From assembly GCF_001642475.1 (NCBI RefSeq), contig NW_019173976.1, positions 1 through 64,000 on the forward strand: a stretch of DNA of 64,000 nucleotides. The letters run 5' to 3'. Both the position numbers and the translations under genes were made by a program. The notes beneath the pieces were generated by a model. It saw only the letters and a program-made list of their open reading frames with translations. It ran no database searches and had not been told where the DNA came from. Positions 1-11,412 of the stretch are shown here, piece after piece (within the stretch, counting starts at the first letter, position 1; each line of letters starts with the position of its first letter). The DNA comes from Fonsecaea monophora (lineage: Eukaryota > Ascomycota > Eurotiomycetes > Chaetothyriales > Herpotrichiellaceae).

Positions 1-28
1 CCCTCCCCCCCCCCCCCCCCCGGGGGGG
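1..28. repeat. Homopolymer C then G at window start
   Basis: A run of 17 C (5-21) is followed directly by 7 G (22-28). No telomere repeat is present. It could be a genuine low-complexity tract or an assembly-edge artefact. Confidence 0.8.
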
Positions 29-560
29 AATGCTGACCATGAATAATACAGCGCGGACGCATTCTCCATCCATCACTTTGCAGTCACAACGAGATCCATC
101 ATCTCCTCTGCCGAGCGTTGTTACCCAGCTTGGTTGGAAGTGACAAGAACAGGTCGTTGCCGCCGAGCACCTAACCCGCCGTCACATGAAGCCGTGCAGG
201 GCGCCATCCAGAATGAGTCTTGAGCCCCAAGGACATGTCACTGAAAAAGAGAAGGCGATTGTGCCAAAGAGACCCCTTGCAGATGTATCCAAACACTATA
301 CAATGCCCTTTCCGTCCCTAGATTACGGCCATAATGCCGCTGAGAACCCCCTGACCCCTTCAGTCCTCCATGTGCCAACCCTTAACAACCAGAACCTCGT
401 GCTAGTATGAAAAAAGTGCAGTATATCCAGAACATGTTGATGTTTCGGAAAAGAAAGAATCCCATGGTCTGCTCGCTCCAACTCGGATGTTCAAACAGGG
501 TTAAACAATGACCACTGGCGAAGCAGGCCGACCTACGACCGAATGATACCGCCCCGCAAA
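29..560. other. Intergenic, no gene recognised
   Basis: Lies downstream of the sucrose-type transporter, which is read leftwards, so it should hold that gene's 3' UTR and terminator. The only open frame on the + strand (186-410) has no recognisable family. Confidence 0.5.
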
Positions 561-2535
561 TCAGTTCTCTGTATCATCTTCGTTCACAGGTTCTTTCATC
601 CGCCAAGTGATGAACGCGGCTGCCAGTGCTCCGAGTCCACCAATTCTCAACGTCCACCCCACACTAACATCGCCCGGCTCGTTTCGGGGCTTCTGAAGCA
701 GTTTGAAAACGGCGCTGCTGATTAACGTCGCCAGAATTTGTGGAGCGCTAATGGCCACGTTGTGCAGTCCGAGGATAATACCAGCTTGATCCTCCTGCTC
801 TGCTTCTTTATCATCGATATCGTCAAGGTCTTCTCCGTTCATCAGTCGCTGCCGATGCTTCTTCCGTCTCATTTCGTCACGTCGTGAAATCTCGGCCGAG
901 ATCAATGCAAATGGTGCCCAAAGGCTCAGTGACCAGGAGATTCCGACCAAGGCGGTCATGATAGATGCTGCCAACGGTGTAGATATAAACACAGTACTCC
1001 ACATGCATAGCGTGAAGAGGAGTTGAGACATCAACCATGCTCGTCGCAAGGTTAACCCTGGGATTTGCAATTTGTCCAACCACTTCCTCAGACCGCTAGG
1101 ATTATCGGGCGACGTGCTGGGGACAAGGTTAGGGAGTGACCGATTCATCGATAAGCTGGTCTGAGAGCGACTTAGTATAGGCCGTTCATTCCAAGGGAAC
1201 TCTAGTGATCTCGTGCCGATAGGGGAGGTCGGAGTGATTGGTCGCGTAAATTCTTCGGCATCATGCCTCCCGTTGGATTTGTACGTGGGTACAACCAAGA
1301 AAGGCAGAATTATATTCGACGAGAACGAGACGATAGCATAGGTCAACAGTGCAAGCGTCCCAATCCGAGTAGCCTTGGCCCAAAACTTCTCCACTTCATC
1401 GTCCGAAAGCCCAGGTTTGAGATGCGGATCAACGTACAGTTGGCCGATGTAAGTTGTGATGTAGAAGAGAAAAGGAAACCATCCTAACCACTGACAGAAC
1501 TGTATCTCGCAGACCTTGCGGATTTGAGGTGGCAGGCGCCTCATGGAACTGAATACTTGTCTGAAGAAGGATAGTAACCCGCCTGATTCGTAATCTGCTT
1601 TGGAAGGAGGGTCAAGTTGTGGATTGCGCTCCTTGATGGCCAGGATGCTGATTAAGACAGTTGAACTCAGAGCAATGGATGCGAGAACAACCAGGACTTT
1701 GAACTGGGTGTTCCCAAAGAAGCTGAAATAACGCGGCAAATTCAGATATCCAAAGACATAGCCAAACACATTACCAACGCCGGTCATGCGGGAAGCCCAA
1801 GCATTGGCTGACTCTTGTTGATGGGAAGGGGCGTTGTCGACGATGAAAGCGCGAATGGCGGCTTGAACTGGGATACTGTCAGATACATGAATGAGCCTTT
1901 TTGAGTACGAACTAACCAGTGTTGATGGAAAAGTCCAGACACCACATCATGATTGTAGCAAGGATGATGGTCCCGGTCTTGTAACCTCCAGTGTACTGAG
2001 CATCCCTGGCAAGCCCTCCAAGAACCCTAATAATGTCGCGGGCGTATGCGAGGATCATCGAAGAAGCAACGGTGCCCAGCGTTCCAGCAATCATGAAGGG
2101 TTTCCTTTTGCCCCATGGGACTCGACATCGATCACTCAGAATTCCGACATAGGGCTGAACAAGTACGCCGGTCAAGGGCCCTGCAAGCCAAACAAACGCA
2201 AGCAGTGCTTTACTCATCCCCAGAGATAGCAGATATGGTGATCCATTGGAGAGTTCGACAGACCAGACGATCTGCAGGCCTCCAATGCAAACCGTGAGGA
2301 GGATGAGGTAGAGGGCGTCCTTGGATTCCACTATAGACTCTTCATAGTCCATAGCCTCAGACATGGCTCGCTCATCTGAAAAGCTCCCATCCTCGAGTGG
2401 GCGTGGCTCCTCCGAATGGCGCCTCTGCTGTCCAAGCGTTTGCTCTGGGACATCGTCATTTCTGTTCGAGGTCTTGCTGGCTCGAATGAGCGGAGAGCGC
2501 TCATTGCTGTCTGAGCTATGATCACTACGGGTCAT
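561..2535 (-). CDS. GPH-family sucrose/disaccharide H+ symporter-like protein
   Basis: Two exons (2535-1917 and 1867-561) join across a 49-base GT-AG intron to give about 641 residues. The protein resembles the fission yeast Sut1 and plant SUT sucrose transporters (glycoside-pentoside-hexuronide family). It would import alpha-glucosides with protons at the plasma membrane. An acidic, serine-rich cytosolic N-terminus (residues 1-70) precedes about 12 membrane segments. The first cytosolic loop carries the family signature RVPWGKRKPF (about 138-147). A long charged central loop contains SPIGTRSLEFPW and a serine-rich stretch, as in fungal members. The substrate is inferred from family only. It is divergent from the V-ATPase subunit f gene, about 650 bases away. 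Confidence 0.85.
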
Positions 2536-3190
2536 GAATGAGTCGGAAGGCGCCTCTTGACAGGCTTAAGCGCGTCAAAAAGAGCCGGCGAGAGAGTTCG
2601 TAAGACGACACGTGCTGAATCCTGGTATGTCTTCAATGTGATATCTAGAGAGAGGAATCCGAATCGTGTCCTGAATTAGGTCCGTTTAAATCATTCTTGT
2701 CAAGGAGAGTGGAAGGATAAAGAAGCCAAGTAGGAGAGGAAGAATATGTCAAAGAGATAATGTTCGTCGGGAGTTAGAAACGGTGAAGGAAGGTTGAAAG
2801 GTTGATACACCTGAACAGGAGAATGGATCATCAGATCAAGTCATGAGGGAGACTTGAGAACGGCATGGAATAAGGTTGATCCGTCGGAGCCAACAGCTCG
2901 TTTGATTGGCCAGTCGCTCAGTACATTCCGCATCGTCGAGCTGTCCCGATGCTGGCCGCTGAGGAACCTCAAACCTAGAGGTCCAACCTCTCAAGGAAGC
3001 GCACGTCACTCCTGTGCAGCCCAAAGGCCTCCTCAACATCCACCTACTCCGTTGTCAAACTTGTGGCACAGGGCTTGTCGCAGGCTGTATCCTCGAGTGA
3101 CCATCGACCACGTTGAACGGCTCAACGGTGCCGACTCGAAGCGCAAACTCCCCCTTCTCAGTCACAGCAGGTTGTCGTAAACAACTCAAT
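2536..3190. other. Divergent promoter region
   Basis: Lies between the starts of the sucrose-type transporter (-) and the V-ATPase subunit f gene (+), so both promoters and 5' UTRs must be here. The open frames inside (for example 2854-3180) have no recognisable family. I could not place a convincing TATA box. Confidence 0.5.
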
Positions 3191-3642
3191 ATGAAGCCCG
3201 TCGTGTCCGCTTTGAACGCATGGAGCTGGTCAGTCCTCGTGCTATCCCTGAGATCAATATGTGATGCAGACTGCTAACCCTTTAATAGCACCGTTCTGTC
3301 GGTCTTCGCCATTGTCATCCTCTCCATCATCGGGAGCCTGTTTGCGGTACGAGCGTGACCTGAAATATACTCCACAAGATATCATGAGAAATTCATGCTG
3401 ATTGACGGGTTGTACAGCGGGATCACCATATGATGATGGGGTTGGAAGAGGATCCTGAAGACGGCGGGGCAGTCGCGGCCTCTATATTCATCGCGGTAGC
3501 GGTATATGCCGTGAGTCTCAGTCTACTGAATTGCTACCTGTGGCGCGAATACTGACAGCAAGAGCAGGGATTCTTAGTATTTTGCGGATTTCAAGCTTGG
3601 TTGCATGTTCGGGCAAGTCGGCGGGGCGCCATATCACTATGA
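3191..3642 (+). CDS. V-type ATPase subunit f (RNase kappa-like), four exons
   Basis: Exons 3191-3228, 3289-3346, 3418-3510 and 3568-3642 join through three GT-AG introns into 87 residues. The protein starts MKPVVSALNAWSCTVLSVFA, contains LEEDPEDGGAVAA between two hydrophobic helices, and ends with FLVFCGFQAWLHVRASRRG. This closely follows yeast YPR170W-B, the Vo-sector subunit f that is related to animal RNase kappa (recognised from memory). The protein should sit in the vacuolar/endosomal membrane next to the c-ring of the proton pump. All exon phases agree and the stop comes straight after the conserved tail. The exons are 38-93 bases, so no long open frame exists. The call rests on the spliced product resembling the family over its whole length. 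Confidence 0.88.
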
Positions 3643-3910
3643 TTGTGACTGGGTCTATGAAATAAGACGCACATCAGTGTATGCGAGGAACTAGGCATAC
3701 ATACGGCGCAGGATTGGAGGTATGATGCAAATTAGAGGTTTCATAGGAAAGCCCATGTACAGAAGCTGGTCATTCAAAGGCTCCTCCGGCAATTAGCCTT
3801 GTAGAATGTTATCACATGCGGTTTGTTCGCGGTCTCAAAAATACATGCACGTTTCCCTGGGAGATTGTTGTCTCTCCTCACCGACCACACCTGATCTGAA
3901 CGCCTCCCAA

Positions 3911-5007
3911 TCAAACCAGATCCCGGTTGACGAATTGTGCATGCAGCGACTTGCCCAACATCGCAGGGCTCCGCTCCACGACGACGCCAGCAGCCTCCAA
4001 GGCCGAGATCTTAGACTCGGCACCACCTTTTCCTCCACTGACAATAGCCCCAGCATGTCCCATGCGGCGCCCGGGAGGGGCACTGATACCAGCAATAAAG
4101 CTGACTGCGGGCTTGTTCTTCTTGTTCTCGCTCTTCAGGAATTCTGCTGCATCTTCTTCGGCGCTGCCTCCGATTTCACCAATCATAATAATACCCTCAG
4201 TCTCGTCGTCTTCCATGAAAACCTTCAGGCAGTCGATAAAGTTGGTGCCGCTGAATGGATCACCACCGATACCGACCACCAAAGATTGTCCGAGCCCCGC
4301 TTGGGTTGTTTGGTTGACCGCTTCGTATGTCAATGTTCCTGATCTTGAGACGATTCCAACTCTTCCTCGTTTGTGGATGAAGCCAGGCATGATACCGATC
4401 TTGCATTGTCCGGGTGCGATGATTCCAGGGCAGTTGGGACCAACCAGGCGTGTTTTGCTTTGGGTCTTTAGCGCGTCGGTAACTTTGAGCATGTCATGTT
4501 GAGGAATTCTGAGGTCGTCAGCAAGGTCAAACAGGATAAGAGCTGCCTTACCCTTCAGTAATGCAGACGACAAGCGGGACTTCAGCTTCAATGGCTTCCA
4601 TTATACCAGATGCTGCGACTGGAGGTGGTACAAATATGACGCTTGCGGTAGCTCCGGTTTCCTTGACTCCCTCGGCAACATTCTTGAAGACGGGCAGATC
4701 AAGATGCAATGTACCGGCCTCTGCTTGCAGTCAGTATGCCGTATCTCTACGTCAAAATCTTAGGGTACTTGCTTTTCGGGTTCGTTCCACCCACAACCTT
4801 TGTTCCATACTCAATTGCCTGCTGGGCATGGAAGGTACCCTGTTTTCCCGTGAAGCCTTGAAAGAGGACTTTGGTGTCGGAGTTGATTCTCAGGTTATTC
4901 CGCGTCTGGCTATATGGTGAACTAGAAGAGACTGTCGCATAGCTTCTTGAGGTAGTGGGAGTCGCAGATCGCAGCGCCCGAGGAGCGCAGACTTTGAAGG
5001 CCTGCAT
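3911..5007 (-). CDS. LSC1: Succinyl-CoA ligase alpha subunit, mitochondrial
   Basis: Exons 5007-4773, 4720-4552 and 4508-3911 give 333 residues. The enzyme interconverts succinyl-CoA and succinate with ADP or GDP phosphorylation in the matrix TCA cycle, as the CoA-binding partner of a beta subunit. The first ~28 residues are basic and serine-rich, like a mitochondrial presequence. Next come the CoA-binding Rossmann domain (LFQGFTGKQGTFHAQQAIEY) and LVGPNCPGIIAPGQCKIGIM. The phosphohistidine loop GRRMGHAGAIVSGGKG has the catalytic His near residue 286. The first intron (4772-4721) uses a GC donor, GCAAGT. Only this boundary restores the conserved NPKKAG join; the nearby GT donors give the wrong frame. 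Length is normal for the family. Confidence 0.95.
4721..4772 (-). other. Non-canonical GC-AG intron
   Basis: A 52-base intron of the succinyl-CoA ligase alpha gene. It begins with GCAAGT after exon sequence AAAA and ends with CAG. The GC donor is chosen because the reading frame and the conserved NPKKAGTLHL sequence are kept only this way. Confidence 0.8.
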
Positions 5008-5788
5008 CTCTAGCGACGGCTTGAAAGGGCAGGACTAAAGTGTTACTGAAAGCCCAATGGGGGTGAATTTCAAGCGGCGGCGTCAATGATTGATATCAGA
5101 GTTCCAATCTGCGGAGTTGGCAATGGAAAGCTCCTGGCTCGCTGGGATGCCGAGCGTCATTTGATCCAGTCATTTGAAATGAATGGCGGAGCATTCAGCC
5201 TGCAACAGCATTTTGCCAGTTTCACCTTCCATCACGACCACCACGACTATAATTGGACGACCAACAAATCTCAATATTTACCCAGAACGGGCCTATCTCA
5301 AATGCTGCACTGCCCAGAAATCTCTCTCTACCCCCTTCTCACAAAGGAGCTTCGAGTTCTCAACAAGCTCTCTGACCACATTGCAGAACGATACAAGTAG
5401 AAATATTCCAATGACAGCTTGTTCTTGCGTTGGCAGCATCACAAGTGCTTCTGGACATTTCACACAAACTAGAAAATAGACGCAGACTACACCGAAAGCC
5501 AAGTCACCAGCTGTAATCCCTTTACATGCGCACTTTGGGAATTACTTGGACCACTAAGGACCCCATGAATCTCTCCGATCCTGTCCTGCCAGGATCTACC
5601 TCGTCCCATGCCTAGAATCTCGCAATGCTCGAGACTTTATCACTGCCGTTCAAGGCAATATTTCCCTCAGTATGTTTTTTTGCACAAAGCTCGCCATTGA
5701 CGCTTTACAATCCTGCAAGCCGTGCGCTGGGCTCCCAGCTACCCCCATCTGGTCGACTCCCGCCTGATATCTCGTACCTCGTCTCCAA
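5008..5788. other. Intergenic: LSC1 promoter and transporter 3' end
   Basis: Upstream of the succinyl-CoA ligase gene and downstream of the MFS transporter, both on the minus strand. Open frames such as 5086-5400 show no family resemblance and are treated as chance. Confidence 0.5.
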
Positions 5789-7684
5789 CTAGACAGTTGA
5801 GGCAGCTCTCTTGATCTCCAAGGCGTGTTGTTTCTGCCACCTCCGTGCATATCCCACACCGAAACCGTGGTTGAATACCTCCCGAATTTCCTCTAGAGAC
5901 ATGCCTTTGGTTTCCGCAAAGCAGAAAACGGAGAACAGGAATCCTAGAAAGCAGATGGCAGCATAAAAGCCAAAAGCCCCGCTCGGGGTCAATCCTTTCA
6001 TCATCGATAGAAATGTCGACGCGATGATGATGTTGGTTCCCCAGCAGGTAACTGTCATGACCATGGTACCCATGGCACGTACCTCAAGCGGGAGACGCTC
6101 TGCTCCCATCCAGGATACAGGGGCAACCCCAGTGCCGAAGAAGCCCACATAGAAGATGATTGTGACGAGCACCAAAATACCAGCCCAATTTACGCTGTTG
6201 ATCTCGAGTGTGAGGTCACTGGAGTCGATTGGGATGTAGTGAAAGGCCACAGCTGCGAGAACCAGACTGAGAGACATGCCCAGCACGGTAAAGATGAGGA
6301 TCTTCCGACGGCCAAAGCGATCGACAATGACTAGGTTGATACAGCATCCCAGGAAATTGCAAGCCCCAACCACAATTGATACGGCGACAGGCTTGTTGAA
6401 GCCGACAAGAGCAAACAGAGTGCCGCTATAGTACCTGCAGGTGGGTTATGTGAGATGTATGCCATGCAGGATGAAAGGGGGGTTCTAAAGACTCACATCA
6501 GTGTGTTGAAACCGCACAGCTGGCTTACTCCCATGACGCAGCACGCGGTGAGCATGGCACGGAAATTGGCGGGAACGACGTGCAGCTGTTTGTACGACCA
6601 CCACAGCGACTTGTGGGCCATCAGCTCAGTGGCTTGCTCTAGGTCTTGCTGGATCGCTCGGATCTTGTCCTGACGCTGCTCTGGGGAAGAACGAGGATAT
6701 AGTCTGGCCAGCACGGCATCAGCCTCCTCCAGCTTCCCGTGTGCTACCAACTGCCGAGTGCTTTCCGGACACCAGGGTAGGAATAGGGCCAGGGCGATGG
6801 CAGGAATTGCTCCGATCGCAACAACATATCGCCAGCCGGAAGACTTGACCTCGGCGAACCCAGCTCCGATACAGTATGCAATGAATTGTCCACCTGTGAT
6901 ATTACAGGTTTGCATTGTGATCATGCGGCCACGGTACTTTGCAGGAGCAATCTCGGAAATGTAGCTGTGACGATGTCAGCCTCTCCTCAGCGTGTGATAT
7001 TTGGGCAGGAACTGGCTTCGCTAAGCGCAAAGCAGGTTGGCCAAAGAAAGAAAGGCTTACAGAGGCACAACCATTGCCGCGCTTCCTGCTCTATTGTTAG
7101 CATTGATATGGACGACAAGGCAAGGGCAGAGGTGTAGAACACGGCTCTGTCACAGTCGATATGGGTTTCAGGGACACTCACCGACGCCAAGTCCGACGAC
7201 AGCTCTGCCTACAGTCATTTGAGCGATACTAAAGGCTGCAGCTTGGAGTATGGCGCCGACGACAAACACGACACAACCACAATATATGGATATCTTGCGG
7301 CCATAGCGGTCGGCCGTCAACCCAGCGAATATTGCCCCGATCAGTGCTCCTCCACTAGTGATGGATGTGATGAGCTCTTGCTCGCTGGACGATAGATTGT
7401 GGCCCAAGTCGTCGCCAATTGTCACGAGGACACTGGAGATATATCCCGTATCGTATCCTGAGAAGACCGGTGAGCAAGTGTTTCATGCCTGGGGACCGGT
7501 GGTCATTCATCATACCGAACAAGAAGCCACCAACCGAGACACAGATGGCGATCAACCAGACAACCCTGGAGGTTTGTGTTTCTTCGATGGTGTTGAGGGC
7601 CGTAATATCCTTGTCGAGCACATTCTCCTCGTGAAGAATAGTTTGGGCGCTCTTCTCAACAATCTCCTTCTCGTTAGCAGACAT
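5789..7684 (-). CDS. MFS sugar/myo-inositol-type transporter
   Basis: Five exons (7684-7516, 7457-7182, 7085-7061, 6964-6497, 6434-5789) give about 527 residues with 12 predicted membrane segments. Sugar-porter signatures are present: FGYDTGYISSVL in helix 1, GLTADRYGRKISI after helix 2, PESTRQL after helix 6, DRFGRRK in the second half, and FAETKGMSLEEI at the end. The sequence is closest to fungal myo-inositol/hexose proton symporters of the Itr1/Fst1 type; the substrate is not determinable here. The start MSANEKEI was preferred over an in-frame ATG 22 codons upstream because typical members begin shortly before the first helix. Exon 3 is only 25 bases. The gene is divergent from a Zn2Cys6 regulator, which may control it (inference). 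Confidence 0.9.
7061..7085 (-). other. 25-base micro-exon of the MFS transporter
   Basis: This exon encodes SAAMVVPL plus split codons at both ends and joins GLGVG to YISEIAPAKYRGR, the expected helix 4/5 sequence of sugar porters. It is flanked by ...GCAG and GTAAGC. Confidence 0.8.
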
Positions 7685-8553
7685 TTTGTCGGATTGGAAA
7701 GAGTGGCGCGGGAACAATGACCCCAAGTCAACACAACTCAGCAGAATCACACAAATAGTGACCCGGGAGTGCCACCAGAGTCGATAGAGGCGAAAGGAAC
7801 CAAAGGACTATGCGACTATCAGCCCTTTATATCATTGTTGAATATCTCCGCCGACTCGCGTGGCGTTCCCCACGGGGACTCTAAACGGCGCTTGTCGTTG
7901 GAATAAGTATCCACAGCTCGAACCAGGATTTCCAGGCATCGGTTTCGACAATTGACATTCAGGCTCAAGAATGGCTCAATGTTATTGGTAGGGAGATATC
8001 CCGCCAGACCAGCGGCTGGTTACATGAAGCTTGCTTCGGACAAAAGATTCCTCATACGACTCGCAGAGCTCTCCTGATGCAAGGGCCCGCTTGTTGCACC
8101 TGGCTGTAGTACCGCTGACAGTGGGTGGGCAGATGGCCCTATAACCAGCAAGCCGTCATGCCAAAGACGGTCTCGAGAACCCCTGGACCTCGGATGAAGG
8201 CGTCCACTCAAATTGTTCGGCTGAGCGATGGTGAGTGTTATGGGAGTTAAGACTTCGCCGGCACTGATACTCTCGACCTTAAGAAGTTACCAAGAAGACT
8301 CCGCATCGGGGACTCGCCGCACAAAACTTCGGCACAAAAACGCAACTCATGGTTCTTGGGGTCCGCTGGTGCTTCCTCCGCACACGCACTAGCCGATATA
8401 GGACCGCGGGAAAGGGTCTGGTGGCCAAAATGTGGGGTAGGCATAGCCACCCGCCCTTTATTTGAAGTAAATCTTCGCCGAAGTTGCCTCCTTCTGATAC
8501 TCGATGTCTGCCCTTGGAGGACGACAACCTTGACCAAGGAGACATGAGGAGCT
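7685..8553. other. Divergent promoter region between transporter and regulator
   Basis: About 870 bases separate the two divergent starts. CGG and CCG triplets, the half-sites bound by Zn2Cys6 proteins, are present, but at this base composition that is not significant by eye. Overlapping open frames (8247-8547) have no recognisable family. Confidence 0.45.
7825..7831 (-). promoter_or_regulatory. Possible TATA box of the MFS transporter
   Basis: The minus strand reads TATAAAG about 140 bases upstream of the chosen ATG. This is a plausible core promoter element, but it rests on sequence match alone. Confidence 0.3.
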
Positions 8554-10472
8554 ATGCGCTCACAAGGATGGTAGAAATCCTCCCCGACTCCTGAGACTGC
8601 AGCTAACGATAATGCTAGCCAGCGATGCCGCCAAAAGCACAGTAAATGTGAGTGGCACTCTCCTGCGCAATGTCTAGATCCTGAGCAGAAATGCAGGCAT
8701 CACCGGGCAAGGCATGCGCAGATGTGAGAGCTGTGAGACCGCAAACGAGCCATGCTTGCCACCTCCTCGAAAACAAATCCGACTGAAAGCTGTCCATTCT
8801 GTGGTTGAACATTCCCGCTCTTCCGGGCAGGGTAGGCGGGAGATATCCTTTGTCTACGGCGGTGATCATATCTGGGTAGACTTTCACACGCCGGGTGAGC
8901 TCCTGTGCTAGTTTTCATCTGGTGGAGCTGCTAATTCTGAGGTCCAAAGTCCAATTCGTACACGGTCACGACAATGACGAAGATTCAAGTGACACTCAGT
9001 CTTCGGTGGTTGTTGACGAAGATGAGGGAGCTTTCGCACATCCCGCGAATGCGTCCCTCGATAGCGCTGATGCGGCTAGAGAACCCAGTATTGTTGGAGC
9101 TGTTGGACCCTATACGGCAAAGAGGTCGTTGTCGTTCGGGAGAGGCAGCATTTCAGGGGTATCCCATTTCGCATCCTCTCCTACATACCTGGTTTCCCCC
9201 ATACAGCAGTACCGCACCCCGTCCAGCCAGATCCAGATACTCTCGCCCTCTACAAGCGCCGTTCTCTACGAGTCGAAACCCCTTTGGCCCTTAAACAACT
9301 TAGCAGAAGCTGAGCTCCTTCGGCATTTCATCGACAATATCGGACCTCAACTAGATGTCACTGACCATGTTTCCCATTTCACTACCACTGTCCCTCAGAG
9401 AGCAGTTCACTGCCCTTTGCTGCTTTATGCTATCATTGCTGCCGCTTCCATCCATCGCAGTCGTGTTCAAGGTGTGCCAGATCAGTACTATGAAGAATAC
9501 CAGGCGAAATGCATACGGATTTTGATTCGATTTCTGGACGATCCGGATTATTCTCCCGACGAGAACTTCTTAGCGGCTATCGTCATCCTGCGCAAGGGAG
9601 AAGAGATGTCAGGTAGGGATTCGTATCCATGCACGTCCACTGCGGGGCGTTGACGAGTTGTTACAGACGAGGATCGAATGTGCCATCTGCTGGGCTCCTC
9701 CCGAGTCATCAATTCGGTCGGCGAAGTCGCTGCCAACGGCGGCTTGGGAGAATCGGCAGCGTGGCTAGTGCTGAGACAGAGTATTTACGTTTCACTAACA
9801 AGCAATACCGCCTTGAACGTCAATCTCGGCTGCTACAAGCGGTCGTCAGTCTTTCTCGGTCTCACAGACCACGCCTGGGCCAACAAAATCGTCTTCACTT
9901 TCGCGGAGACTCTGGCCTACTCTGCCCAAAGCAACGAACACGGGGCCGCCGATGTCGAGGACTGGCATACATTGCAGCAGGCCGCGACGCAGTGGTATCA
10001 CGACAAACCCGACACATTCTTGCCGGTTTTTGAAACTTTGACTGAGACACGTGCGCGGAACGAGCCTACTACGACCGAATTGCGGAACCCTTTCCCGACC
10101 ATCTCGATGCTCCAGGCCCCTCATGTCATTGGGCTCATGTACTACCACCTGACCCTCATCCTGCTTGCTCTGAGTGACCCTGTCAAAACGGTCCGGCGCA
10201 GAGGGCTAGAGAGTATGCGCCTGTGGCGAGAGACCGAGCAGAAAGTCAGGGCTGACCTCAAACGCTGCATCGGCTTGGCCATCAGTAATCCTCACGTCGT
10301 CGCGGCCAATTTCGAGGCGTCGCATATCCTCTACGCGTGTGGACATTGTCTCAACTCGCCCGAGGAGCGAGAAGCGGCCATCGACTTTCTTCGTGGCGTC
10401 AGGGTCAAGTTGGGCTGGGGGATCGATCATATCATTGACCACTTGGAGAGACACTGGGCCGGGATGCAGTAA
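8554..10472 (+). CDS. Zn2Cys6 fungal transcription factor (Fungal_trans_2/ARCA-like)
   Basis: Exons 8554-8570, 8619-8647, 8697-8894, 8950-9612 and 9667-10472 give about 570 residues. The binuclear zinc cluster lies at the N-terminus and is assembled from three exons: MRSQGC, then QRCRQKHSKC, then ITGQGMRRCESCETANEPC. This is Cx2Cx6Cx8Cx2Cx6C, the exact family spacing. A Ser/Thr-rich linker follows (about 110-200). The C-terminal regulatory domain contains AEAELLRHFIDNIGPQLDVT and CPLLLYAIIAAASIHRSR. The role is sequence-specific nuclear activation or repression; targets are unknown. The divergent MFS transporter and the downstream P450 are the obvious candidates. The 17-base first exon is inferred because it alone supplies the first cysteines in frame with an ATG. 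Confidence 0.85.
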
Positions 10473-11412
10473 ACAGGGCAACTATATTCCCAAGGGGAGT
10501 TGTTCTTCCTCTGCTTCTATGAAGATGCTTTACCATCCACAAATATCAATCCTACTTCGTCCCTTTCCTCATTTAGGGGATTCGGTCAATGCTGTTATTG
10601 TTCACATCAAAAGAGGAGGAAATTGTCGTGCGAGTCCCATAGTCGGCGCTCATTCAATCAATCAATCAGAAATTGATCGGCAGAGCATTTCATGGGTATG
10701 AGATTGTTCAGATATACAAGCCTGGTGGTTGGGTAGGTAGTCATGTTATTTGCTTGGTTGGTTTGAGATCAGCGAGTGCCGTATTCCGAAGGGGCGCTGG
10801 TTGTGGAAAGATTTCTCCGCCTGTACCGAGTATTAATATTACTCCATACAGACTTTCCTCTTTGGTTGTTCCCTCGTTCAGAATGAGGAAGCCATCGTGC
10901 GGTCTCCACTCTCACTCTCTCATTCAACTCGCTCGAGACGACGTTTCTTCTCTTGCCAACGGCATGCCCGAGAAATGGGGGTGCCACTACTGTTGCAAAG
11001 GGATTGCGGATGCTGTGCCCATCTGTCCAGCTGTCCAGGTGCACACGAATTTTGGCTCCTCATCGATCCCGATGATCCTACTGCACCCACCCACCCATAC
11101 TTGTTATTCCAGCCTACCAGGGACCTGGGTTGCCCCTCCGTTGATGACAGCTCGAAACCAAAGGCTTCTGCCATTCTGCCCACATGCTCGCTGTGGAGGA
11201 AGGTCGACTTGGCTTCCGAAGGGGGGGAGAAAACGGGCATAACTCTCGTATGGTATCGAAGGAGACGAACTCACATACATATTTACATAACTGCACTCGA
11301 TGCATTTTTAGATTCCTCGTAAGAGGAGAGTCAAGCTCGTTGAAAGCACGAGTTCTTTTCTACTGATTGATGCAAAGTAACTTTTTGCACTGCGAGTTTG
11401 TGAGCCGCCAGA
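10473..11412. other. Intergenic: P450 promoter
   Basis: About 940 bases between the regulator stop and the P450 start. A TACCGAGTA motif lies at 10824-10832. The open frames in both directions (for example 10673-11242) look like chance frames. Confidence 0.45.

Noticed and set aside
7910..7930. Minus-strand GGTTCGAG as a tRNA B box
   Set aside because: The following bases do not match the B-box consensus and no acceptor stem or A box could be found at the right distance.
11367..11412. Earlier ATG of the long P450 frame (11367) as the start
   Set aside because: That frame reads through the intron and lacks the membrane anchor; the spliced start at 11413 gives the anchor and the DPKGLRKFPN hinge.
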